Origin: Cruorifilaria tuberocauda
Lineage: Eukaryota; Nematoda; Chromadorea; Rhabditida; Onchocercidae
NCBI GenBank assembly: GCA_013365365.1
Contig: JABVXU010000371.1
Coordinates: 1 to 53,958, forward strand
DNA: 53,958 nucleotides
Reading direction: 5' to 3'
The notes beneath the pieces are model-generated. The model was given only the letters and a program-made list of their open reading frames with translations, was not told the DNA's origin and did not search any database. Of this stretch, positions 33,601-45,300 are shown one piece after another; position 1 is the stretch's first letter; the number at the start of each line of letters is the position of its first letter. The position numbers and the translations under genes are program-made.

Positions 33601-36600
33601 ATCGTGAACGAGGACGTAGAAGTCGGAGTCGAGATCGGGAAGGTAAGCCTTTGTTCATTTTTTAATTAAAAGAATTTTTTGGATAGCAAGAGGATAGCTT
33701 TTTATTACCGAATTAATTCCTTCCACTTGTTGCGAACATTTTTTGTCTTTTTTCAGGGAAAAGAAGTAGGAGTCGAGATAGAAGAAGTCGAAGTCGCGAA
33801 AGGCGAAGCAGGAGTCGTGAACGACGTAGTCGTAGTCGTGAGAAGCGTCAAGAGACGGAAAAAAATGATCGTAACGGGGAAATGAAAGATGACAAAGAAA
33901 CCGATAAAGATTTGGAAAAGCTTAATGAAGCTATTCGTCAACGTTACCTCGGCAAGTTTCTCTTTCAAAATTTTAACGTATTTAAAGCTTACATATCAAT
34001 GATAATATTAGCTTTGTCGTAGCTAATAGAATTTTGCAGTTCGATCTTTGTTGTTTGCATCAGGAACTTTTTACTAAATTAGCAGAATTTTTGATTTTAA
34101 AATTATTTTGTAGTGTGATACGTTAGATTTACTGATGAAGCTGCTGTCGTAGGAAACTGTGAGCTCATGATCAGTAGGGGATTGACTTATTCCTTACATT
34201 ATGTTTTTTGCCGTGAAATGTCTTTTACAGTTTTTAGGACTGTAACTATATCTTAATTATCCTATTTACGGCAAAGCTAAAATTTTAAATTGTTTCGGAA
34301 TATAGGGGGACAGCGAGAGAAACGAAAACGCGGTCGTCGATTGCATGAACGGAAGTTTATTTTTGATTGGGATGCTGGCGAAGATACGTCAAATGACTAC
34401 AATAAATTATATCAGAATGTATGGATTATTTCATGAATTTAGAATCAAACTTTAAGTTTGCATTTGCATTTAATTTGTTCATAATAACATTCCTTGAAAT
34501 TAATATGAATAAAAATGCCGTAATAGCGTGCATTTGACATATAAATAGTGACTACTATATATATATCTATGCTTATATAGTCTTGAGTGTAATTTATTCC
34601 ATTTAAATATCATTTTAGAGACATGAAGTACAATTTTTCGGTCGAGGTTCCATAGCTGGGATGGATGTAAACGCACAGAAAAAACAAAAATCGGAATTTT
34701 ATGCGAATCTAATGGAAAAACGGCGAACCAAAGAAGAAAAGCAGCAAGAAGAACTACGGTACGTATAGTACTTTCGAAGTTTTATTTTTCATTTATATAT
34801 TTTGCTTTTTTCTTCGGTTGTGTTTATTTTATTTATAGATTGGCTGGTGTAAAGAAGAAGGAGAAGAAAGAAGCATTTGATAATCGACATTGGACACAAA
34901 AAAATTTGGATCAAATGACTGAACGTGATTGGCGTATATTTAGGGAAGACTTTAATATTTCTATTAAAGGTGGCCGTGTTCCAAAACCGCTGCGCAATTG
35001 GGAAGAAGCTGGCTTACCTTCAGAAGTCTTTGATGTCATTATGAAAATTGGTTATAAAGTTGGTTAGATTCAATAAATTTTGCCAAAGCATCAGAATAAA
35101 CTATTGAAAACAAAGCTTTTTTTCTTTTTCTTTGAAATTAGTAGGATCATCTTTGGAAAAATTTATTTCTTTTGTACCTGTTATACCGTGGCAAGGTGGG
35201 AAGGCTATTTGTTTGCAGGAGCCAACACCAATCCAACGGCAAGCGATTCCCATCGGCTTACAAAATAGAGATATAATTGGCGTAGCGGAGACTGGTTCTG
35301 GAAAGACGGCTGCCTTTTTAATACCACTTCTGGTATGGATAACATCGATACCAAAATTTTACGGTAACGATGAGCAAGATACGGTAAGTATTTATTTGCC
35401 AATTTTTTTTAATTTGTAAGAAAATTAAATTAAATGGAGGATACATTATGAAATTACTCAAGGTTTGAATTGCAATGAGAAATTTTTTAGTATTTTATGA
35501 ACTTTTGTGTAATTTCAAATCTTATCATATTACGTCATATATTTCTGTAATTCCTTAGTTTGAAAATTGACTACTTTCGATGTGCTGGCAATGAGTGTTT
35601 CTTTCTTAATTTATAATTACAATGTTTGGTAATCTTACTGTTATGATTGCAGCTTTCATCCTATAAAATTACAGTTTTTTTCAATGTTGAAAATTTTGCA
35701 AATTTTCTAATCAAATAATTTTTTTTCAATTTTTATGTGTTGTGTTTATTCTAACTTTTGATTTCGAGGTAATATCTAATTTTGATAGAATATCTTTCCG
35801 ATACATTTAGATTTGTAGTTTTTTCGAGTATAGAATGGCCATCAGTTTGTCCCCCAGAGGTTTCTTGCTAATCCTTGTTGCCTCCCTTTCTAATTGTCCA
35901 GGTTATAGTCAACGTATTCCTACCCTCCTTAGCTCAGATAATGATCTCGAACTCTATAATAAAATTTTCGTGGAAAAGAGAGGGCTTTATAATTTAAAGA
36001 AATTTGAAATTCGACTTCTTAAAAGCAATAGAAGTTATGAACTTTTTCTGTTCTGAAAGTATACTGATGCATTTCAGGGGCCTTATGCTATTATCATGGC
36101 ACCGACACGTGAGTTAGCACAACAAATTGAGGAAGAAACGGTCAAATTCGGGCAATTGCTCGGTATCCGAACAGTTTCAGTAATTGGTGGAGCTTCACGG
36201 GAAGAGCAGGGTTTGAAGCTTCGTCTTGGTGTGGAGGTGCATTATTTAACCATTTAATCTCTGAGATTTACAAAAAAAATATTTATTTTATTACCTCGTC
36301 AGACATTGCATTTGCAGAAAAATGAAAAAAGGTCCTGATATTATCCAAGATTTTTTGCGCAACATCGTTTTGGCGAGCTACATATCTAAATATCTACCAT
36401 ATCTAATTTCATTTGATCTACTCATTAGTTAAATTTTTTTGTACTCCTTCAGAAAAATTTTTCTTCTCGAAATTCGTAATATCTGTAGGAAGTCAGAAGG
36501 ACAATGTTGGATCAATTCATTTCTTTTTTTTAATAGGAATCTAATTTTCCTCATTTTTTTTTCTTGTCAATTCCCAAAGAATGGGCACTGTTCCAAATCT

Positions 36601-39600
36601 CATTAAACTATATTATTGGATATCTTACGCTATATTAGAACTGGACTTTTCTTTCATTTCGCTTTTAAAGTTAAAATCTGGATTCATTATAATTTTAAAG
36701 CGTGCCTACATTCGTTTTAAATGAGAAAAAGACTTGATTTAATCATGGGGGATGAAAAGACATAAATTTCGGGCTTAGATAATTGCGGAAGTAAATAAAA
36801 GACGGAAAACGAAGCAATGTTTCTCATTAGTGGATAAACAGCCGCGATTTTGTTTTTAAGGGGAGGCTTTCTTACACTTCATAAAAGAAATAGAATTTCA
36901 ACGTTAACAATTTCTTTTATGTTGAAATGTCATTATGGATTTCTAGCTTAAGTTTTACTTTAACTTACGCTATTGGAAAAATATTTCATTTTTTATGTTT
37001 TGAAATTTTTCAATAACTATTAGGATAGTGGGAAAATCCATAATTGATTTTGAGATTTTCTACGAAAAATTCTCAAAGAGAGTGTTTTAAATTCTATTTT
37101 ATTTGGGAAATAAGTAGGATTATAAAGAAATTGTGCTGCACTGCATGAGAATTGAATTGTTTTATGTAACAAACGCATTACAATTTATGAGGTCGAATGT
37201 AATATGTTTATTAGCCGATGGAACTGCCTTTATTTCACACTAATTTTTTTGTAGTTTAAAATATTGTTTAGTTGTTGAATTTTTTGGTATGACTTAATCT
37301 TTTCTCAACTTTCAATTGAAAAATTCATATTTTATTCAGGTGGTTATTGCCACTCCAGGACGTTTGTTAGATGTTTTGGAAAATCGTTATTTATCATTGG
37401 ATCAGTGCACTTATGTTATTTTGGATGAAGCTGACAGAATGTTAGATATGGGTTTTGAACCAGAAGTGCAGAAAGTAAATCTACGAACTTTTTTGTTTAT
37501 TCATCTTTTTATATTCATCTTCGTTTATCCATTTATTCATTTTTTTATATTCATCTTCGTTTATCCATTTATAGATTTAAATCTTTCAGGAGAAATAAGT
37601 ATTTGCCTCATATTGTAATTTTTCTCTCATTATGGTAATGGTTGCATTATTTTTACTTACAAGACTAGTTGCTTCCTATGTCTATGCAATTTTTGCAGGT
37701 TCTTGAATATATTCCAGTAACGAATCTCAAACCGGATACCGAAGATGCGGAAAAAGAAGAATCTATAATGGAAAATTTTTATTCAAAAAAAAAATATCGT
37801 CAAGTAAGTATTCCTTGCTAAGCAAAAATTTTCTGCTTTTCGCAGTATAAATTCATAATGACGTTCATTTTATGAACGAGAGAAACCATCAGCTTATAAG
37901 TATATAAAGTGCACTAGTCTTATTTTAAATATTAATTCCAGTTTCTTGACTGATAATATAACGGTGTATAATTGAAAATGAGATATTTACTGATACTCGT
38001 ATTACTTAACATATTAATACGGCATCATTTCTAATGGTAATGGCAGGACATTTTCAATCCTTCGATCATTATTTACTTTTTTCGATGCGTTAATTAATTC
38101 AGTAATTCGTTCACTTGATTGTTTAGAATATCAGTGCGATGATGAATTGCAAGTTTAGATTGGTAAAAATTAGTGGAATTTTAAGTTAAACAGAATTTGA
38201 AACGAAGATAAAATGTTTGATTTACTTTTTATGTTGATTTTTCGGGAAATGGAATATAGACATTCTTAAAATAAAACGAAAGGACATTAGTCCAAAACCT
38301 CAATATAAGCTTTAAGTCTTCTAATTTTTCTTCCAGACCGTTATGTTCACGGCAACCATGAGCCCAGCAATTGAACGATTAGCTCGAGCATATCTTCGAC
38401 GTCCTGCCGTTGTATACATCGGTTCTGTCGGAAGACCCACGGAACGTGTTGAACAAATCGTTTATATGATCGGTGAAGAAAGTAAACGCAAGAAGCTTGT
38501 TGAATTGATCTCATCCGATGCATTCGAACCACCTATTATCATTTTTGTTAATCAAAAACGGGTATACATTTACTCCATTAATAGCCATCATGAAGAAAAG
38601 ACTGACAAATTACTTTAATTTTATATTTGGTTTTGAGTTTCAAGTGTGACGCCTGTAGGTTTGCAGTTTTGTTCACTTTGCTTTATGCTCTTTTTCTTTC
38701 TAGGGAGCAGATATGTTAGCCAAAGGCCTTACGAAATTGGGTTTCCAACCTTGTGTTTTGCATGGTGGCAAAGGTCAGGACGCTCGGGAATATTCGTTGG
38801 CAGCACTAAAAGATGGGACTAAAGATATCCTGGTAGCAACAGATGTTGCTGGACGTGGTATTGATATCAAAGATGTTTCTCTGGTTCTCAATTATGATAT
38901 GGCGAAATCAATTGAAGATTATACTCACAGAATCGGTCGAACAGGTAATATCATAATTTGGGTGCAATATATTTCACGGGGAGTAGAGAAAATTCAGAAT
39001 GGAAAGAAATAATTAAATCCATCAATGGCATATCAAGTAAGAAGAAAAATTTAGTGCTTTTGAGAATTTAATAGGTTTCAGTTCCGAAACACTACAATTT
39101 TTTTCTCTTTTTTATCAGTTGAACTGTTGAAAACGATCATTTCAATTGAAGTTATGACACCTGCAGATCAGTAACACGGAAATAGTCACCGCAAATAGTT
39201 TTTTATGCACTTAAGCGGTAACATTTAAGGCCTTACATCATAAAATGGTAAATCCAAAAGTGAATGATGAGATGTTTAAGAATAGCCTGTTTTCTTCTGT
39301 TCTTTTCACTCTATTCGTTTTAGAAAACAAAAAATATTTTTATAAAATTGTACATGAAAGGGGCTGGAGAAATAAACTATCTGCTCTTAATATTTTATTC
39401 GCGTGTGAATTTTCTTTGAAAAAGGGAAGAAAAAGGAGAACATCCCAAGTTTGCTGTGCTTGCCTTCCCTATTTATATTTATGTTAGTGATTAAATTGTG
39501 CACTTCGACAATGCAACTTTATTATCTAACGCTTTGTATCTTCTCTTCTCCTTTTCTTTCTTTCTTCTTTCTTTGGAAAAAAATTTTTTCCTTTTTTAAA

Positions 39601-40525
39601 AATGATTTTCGTTATTTCAAATGGAAATAATTTGTTGTTTCCTTCTTCAAAGCGAAAAAGGAAAAAATTTTTGATTTTTCAAAAAATTCTCCGCAAGCAT
39701 ACACCCATTCATCCATCTCATTTCATTGAAAGCTTGCTTCTTTTTCCTTCTTATACTTTTATTTTATCTTTCCTGCTTTTTTCTATGCCTGTTTTTGTCT
39801 TTCATTTCAATTTTTCTTTTGCACTTTATGATGCTGGTAAACTTCTATCGATTGTTACTGTTTAGAGCGAGAGGAAATCGTTTAATTAAGGGACAGTGAA
39901 TAAAAATAATTAGCAAACTATCATCAGCAAGCTTGTTCAATGAATAAAAAAAACAATATAAATAAGAAACAATAGAGTAACATTTTATGAGAGCGAAGAA
40001 TAAAAGTATTGCTTTTCCGGCTGATTCACAGTTATGTATTCTTCCTCCAAATATTGTTTTTTCCAAAATTTCTTCATTTTTGCTTTTTCGTCTTTCTCCG
40101 ATATATATGTATGTTTTATCGATGAGGAACAAATTAATGCAAAATGAGTGAATAACTGGAGAAGTCAATTCGATTGTACTTCTGAAACTGATTTATATCT
40201 CACTCATAAGCACCATCTGCAAATGAAAATTATAAAGGAGTTTGTCCTTTTTGTCCGATATTTTATTAGATTCTTGTTTGTGATTTTTCGAATACAAATA
40301 ATTTTGTACAACTTTTTCTTTCCAGGACGTGCCGGGAAACATGGTAAAGCGATAACCTTTTTGACGCCAGAAGATAAGGATGTCTTTTATGATTTGAAAC
40401 AATGTCTTCTGGAGAGTCCAGTATCAACTTGTCCACCAGAATTAGCCAATCATCCGGAGGCTCAGCATAAACCGGGTACATTTGTTCCCAAGAAACGTCA
40501 GGAAGAAACACTATTTCGTAATTAA
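30630..40525 (+). CDS. DDX23: DDX23/PRP28, DEAD-box helicase of the U5 snRNP
   Basis: PRP28 acts at the U1-to-U6 exchange at the 5' splice site during spliceosome activation. Exons: 30630-30710, 33183-33318, 33508-33642, 33757-33951, 34306-34418, 34619-34758, 34839-35058, 35219-35383, 36078-36236, 37340-37474, 37699-37803, 38337-38561, 38704-38944 and 40326-40525; all phases agree. 749 residues, against 820 in human. The N-terminus is shorter but keeps an R/D/E then R/S-rich segment (about residues 74-160). Then come R-Y-L-G-G and R-K-F-I-F-D-W-D-A. Helicase motifs: Q motif around P-T-P-I-Q (342-346), A-E-T-G-S-G-K-T (363-370), P-T-R-E-L-A (404-409), T-P-G-R (453-456), D-E-A-D (477-480), T-A-T (533-535, as in the human protein) and H-R-I-G-R-T-G-R (678-685). 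It ends near [11 protein letters not shown]. Intron 4 uses a GC donor (33952). Confidence 0.95.
31884..31934. repeat. Perfect 22-bp inverted repeat with 7-nt loop in DDX23 intron 1
   Basis: The left arm 31884-31905 and right arm 31913-31934 are exact reverse complements, separated by aaattat. The arms are almost pure A/T. It sits inside a wider stretch (about 31860-31980) of repeated attattaaatt words. Confidence 0.85.
37506..37572. repeat. 36-bp-period tandem duplication in DDX23 intron 10
   Basis: Exact 31-base copies at 37506-37536 and 37542-37572, 36 bp apart (core: atattcatcttcgtttatcc). They lie 32 bp after the exon 10 donor. The F/I/H-rich frame reading through them is not coding. Confidence 0.85.
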
Positions 40526-42325
40526 TGTTGTTTCTTTTATTATTTTTATTATTGTATCTCGTTCAGTTGTTTATCATTTTGTTGTAAGCAATATTTATCC
40601 TAATTCTTGTTCATTTTTGTGAATTATATTCGTTTATATGGATGACATATAAAATGATATATATTTCATCCAACAATAATACCTCTCTATTTGTTTGGAA
40701 ATATTACCATTTGAATTTTAGAAATGTTTCTTTGGAAACCATCTATGGTATATATATATTTCTCAAAGTTAAGCCTGACAATATCGGAGTATTTTCAAGT
40801 TGTTGCTTTTTTTGTTGTTTTAAAATGTTTCAAATTGTAAAGGAAGACATTTCATTTCTGAAAACATCCGTTGATTACGGAGTGAAAAGTTTTTAAACGA
40901 ATAATGGAAATTTGGTACATCATCTACTACACTTTGTTGAAGAATTTTATAACCAACCGTAGGATGTAAAAGTTTTCCTTGTTCTATCTTTATTTATAAT
41001 TGTGCAGGTTGCGAAACACATTTCGGATCGTCTTCTGGAAACTATTGTAACGGACAGATGAGAGTAAGTTATGATTAATAGGGAAAGAGATGGCATAGGG
41101 AGGTCAAAAATTTATTTGAAATTTTAAATTGTATTATTAAACATAAATTGACTTAAATTTTAGAATTTGATCTTGAAAGTTAAAAAACATTTTAATATTT
41201 CAATTCGATCAATTTGGGAGTTGTTTTAAATTTAGTATTCCATTACTTCCATTGAACAATAATAAAACTGTTCGTTTTTTCTTTTTTTCGTGGCGGTTGA
41301 TAATTTTTTCAGCTTGTTTTGTAACAATTGTTGCAATTGATTACTTGTACTTTTTTTTGCATTCCTTGCACCCTTTTTTCATTCATTTCTTTTGAATAAG
41401 GTAAAAGAAAATATGAATTAGTAGGAGAATTGGAGTTCAACGATTTGTTTGATATTATCAGTTGTGAGTTTTTAGGGAAAAGTACTATGATGGTGGATCA
41501 GTACTAAGTTAATTAATTTTAAATAGATAAATTTTTAGATTTTTACCAACGGTATTTACTCAATTATTGGTAACATTGCTGTTGTTTCGGTTATAGATAC
41601 ACTTGACCTGTACGTAAGTTAGACGTATTTCAGATTATTTATTATCACATTTCTAGGTATTATGACTTTTGGTTTCTTTTTCGTCGAAGTATTTTGTAGA
41701 GATTGCGTAGGATGAGGTTGAACAAAATGTAGTGAAATTTAATTCAATTTATATAGCTTCTGGATATAATTGTGAGTCACTCTTATCCTATCAGCTCTTT
41801 GTAATGAAAGGATAGTTATAAAAGAGAAATAGAAGCGTCGAAAAAAGAAAAAATTAGGAGATGAAGCTTTTTTTTCAATAACCTGAGAATGAATTTTATG
41901 GCATTGATAGTGTAGCGATTTCTTACTTTTACTTTTATGCTTTTTCTTCTCTTAATTACCACATTTTTAACCTTAAAACTACTTTTATAGAGTAGGCGAT
42001 AAAAGTTTTATAAAATTTGGAAACTTTTGTACTTCATGGTAATAAACAGACATGTAAGATTTACTAGGAATGTTTAGATAATAAATTAGGTAGCATTGAA
42101 ATATAATCCATATTGGGTTGGATTGCGAGAATTTTTAACGTTTATGAATCAAATTATTCTACAGTTGTTATAATTGCAAGAAATTTTTTCAGGATTGATT
42201 TGTCATCGGGTATTGTGGACTGTGCGCAGGATCGTGCAAAACACATTCGGGTAACAGCACGAAGCACTGGATTTATTCGGGTGCACCGCCTCTAATGAGT
42301 CAGAAGCAGGTCATGTAATAACTAG
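40526..42325 (+). other. DDX23-mdt-15 intergenic region with candidate mdt-15 5' UTR exons
   Basis: 1.8 kb between two plus-strand genes. It includes an exon-like 56-bp block (41008-41063) bounded by tgtgcag and gtaagt. A second acceptor (tttttcag) ends near 42191, and another (gcgcag) lies nearer the mdt-15 ATG. Stops in all useful frames argue that these are non-coding leader exons if real. ORFs at 40642-40896 and 42113-42295 show no family similarity. Confidence 0.4.
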
Positions 42326-45300
42326 ATGGGGGACGATGATTGGCCGTCACAACGATTTCGCGATCATGTTATTAATCGATTGGAACCAGAATTAGCGAGA
42401 AATCGTCAAAATGCTCCAAATTTACCCGTACCCGGTGATGCAAGACAGGTTGATCATTATTGTTATTTAAATTAAGGACGTCAAAGTCTGTACATTCACA
42501 TGTTTAGTATTTGTATGAATGGAAAGGGATCTGATGCTTTTCTCTGTTATTCTTTTGATAATTTAATGTTCTGATTACTGAATTAATTATTCAGACTTAA
42601 AGATTTACACATCAACATTCTAATCATTTTTACCTATTTAGTATACTTGCATGCTTCCATTAAACGATGTTTTGTCGAATAAAAAAGATTCAGTTGAAGC
42701 TGCATATTCAATACTTTGCCATTTATATGACATATTGAAAATTTTATTTCATTTCTCCAAATTTGCAATACATTACTTGCTAATATATTTCTGTTTAATT
42801 GAAACAATGAAACGAAATTATTTTGCAGGTGGAGGAATATGTTTTCAACAAATGCGTCAGCAAAGATGAGTATATGCGGACAATTGCCAAAGTTATCAAT
42901 GCAATCAACTGTAGCTGTAAATATTTCTTATATTATTTTATCACTTCTGGTGTTATAAATTCCAGAATAATTCAAGGAACAAAAAAAAATTATGATTGAT
43001 CTAGTTGCGAGAAAACTTAGTAGAAGTCGTTCGTAAGGATAGTCTAAGGTACTGCTAAGCCAAATATAATTAAAATGGTTCCAAGAAATATAAATAATAT
43101 AACGTGGTTTCCAAAAAAGATAGTAAGGATAACTATTTATATAATCGTTCCATCCGATTTATTAGGATTGTCTGGATGTTTCTGAGTAATACATATTGCA
43201 AATGCATGTCAAAGATTCATTTCATCCAGCAGCAGCTAGCAAAATGGGTTGATAGTATGAAAATATTCCAAAATCAAATAGAAAATACACAACCATTTAT
43301 TTACTCAATATTTTATAAAGTATGTCAATTGAGGAAACTTATCGGGTTGTTCTTTTTTAGTAATAATTTTCTTTTGTAGCAAAATCAGCAACAGTACCAT
43401 CTCTTCTTCAACCGCCTCGCGTTCATTCAGCATCGCAAAACTATCGAACCGCGGGTGTTGGTATACCACCGGATCCTCAACCCACCCACCAGCAGCAGCA
43501 ACAACAAAAGATTATGGTAAGCATGAGGAAAATTAACTTGTATAGTTTCAAGATTCAATAGTTTCTTTTCACTTGATTTCGCTGCTATTTTTCTAATTCT
43601 TTGTCAAAATTTGAATTATCGGAGAATTTTTTGTTTTGTCAGAAATTTTGTTAGAATTTTTGTCAGAAAGCAATAACTGGTGCTAAAACAGGTATTTAAT
43701 GTAGATTGCCGCATAAATTACGGTACCATTTCTGCATTGATATTGATATTCAATTTCCTTCCTTCAGGTGAAGTCCATGCTAACTATTTTTTTCCAGGAC
43801 AGATATCATGCCTCATCACTCGCTCAACCGCCGCCAATGATACAGTCACAGCAATCATCACCTGGTGCATTATCTGGTGGTAATATGCAACCGTCACAAT
43901 CTAATATGCAACAGCATTCTCCAGTAGCACATCCAGTGGTTCCTCAGCAAACATATAATATGCTTTCTCCAGTTCCCTCTGTTCCTGGATCACACAGTAC
44001 CTCTCCGAATCATCAAATGTATAATCGTGTGAAAACTGAACCAAAAAGTGGCGGGAATAATGGTACAAGTACTGCAGAAATTCCAATGTCTGATGCAATG
44101 TCCAATCGTATGTGGAAGCGTGAAGTTCTCCCTCCCGATGGTTACTACTCAGCAGGTATTTGGATTTTGAATTTTAATGATTTTCAAAACCTTCCATCAT
44201 TCTCAACATAACACTTTCTATCTTGGCGCAGTATCAAATCTTAACTTCTGAAAAAATATTAACGTTTTTTCACTTGGTCAGCTGTTTAATTAGGAATAAT
44301 CTTCAGGAAACTTTTGAACTTTTTAAAGAATATATTGATTGTTGACTTCACAGGTCCTTACGGTGCTACAGGTTCCGGTCAATACATCGAACGCACCCAC
44401 TCATCGGCATCGTTTATGTCACGAGGAACACCTATCACTCCTTCACAGCAAAATGCTTCACACCACCAACAACATCATCAGCCATCAGTTTTAGAAAATC
44501 TTATTAATTCACCCCATTATGGGTCACCGACACCATCCTCACGGCATTTAAATGGATCGGGCAATCAAAACGTTGCTGATTTGCCATTTGGAAATGCCAT
44601 ACAACAAAATGAAGAGGTCAGTTATTTAGAATATTTAGAGGAGAGGTCAGTTATTAGTTATTTAGAATAAATGATAATGGATAAGAAATCTCAGAAAGTG
44701 GGATGCTAAATTTTATTCTTTAGTTTAGTATATTGCAATATATATTACAGACAACTACGGAATTAATCGAGTAACTCATGTGGAATTTTCATCTAAACAG
44801 CCTGTAATTATTTTATGTAGTTATCAAATTTTAAAACTTTGATTTATGTTTCTCATTCTGATGTCTAATCTGGGATTCACTTTATCAAAATACTTTTTTA
44901 GCATTTTGTTTAAAACTTATCAGTCCGATGTTTATTATTAATTTTTATAGCGTATATATACCGAGAAGTTACGCTCATTAAGGCCATACGTTGAAAGTTT
45001 ACGAGCACGTGCACAACAGTGTCGACTAGAAGGCAACGAAATTGCTGCAAGTAAATTTGATACAATGTGCAACGTTCTTGATGGCAAATCGTATGTTTGC
45101 TAGTGTTTAAAGTTTCATTTCAAATTTAAAAGTTACAATTCACATTAGAAATATATTAGTCTAAAAGTGCTTAGTTACGGTTTGACTTGCTTCTTCTAGA
45201 CTGCCAAAATTGAGCTTGCGCATTTTCCGTGATTTCCTGAAGCATTTCATGGTCATTCATATTCCTTGGCTTTATCTTTACTGGAATATTTTCATATCGA

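Noticed and set aside
38349..38357. T-A-T instead of S-A-T at helicase motif III of DDX23
   Set aside because: The human orthologue has the same T-A-T as I remember it, so this is a family trait and not a local change.
39245..39865. Two plus-strand ORFs in DDX23 intron 13
   Set aside because: They lie in pyrimidine-rich and AT-rich intron sequence between exons 13 and 14, which join in phase across the H-R-I-G-R-T-G-R motif.
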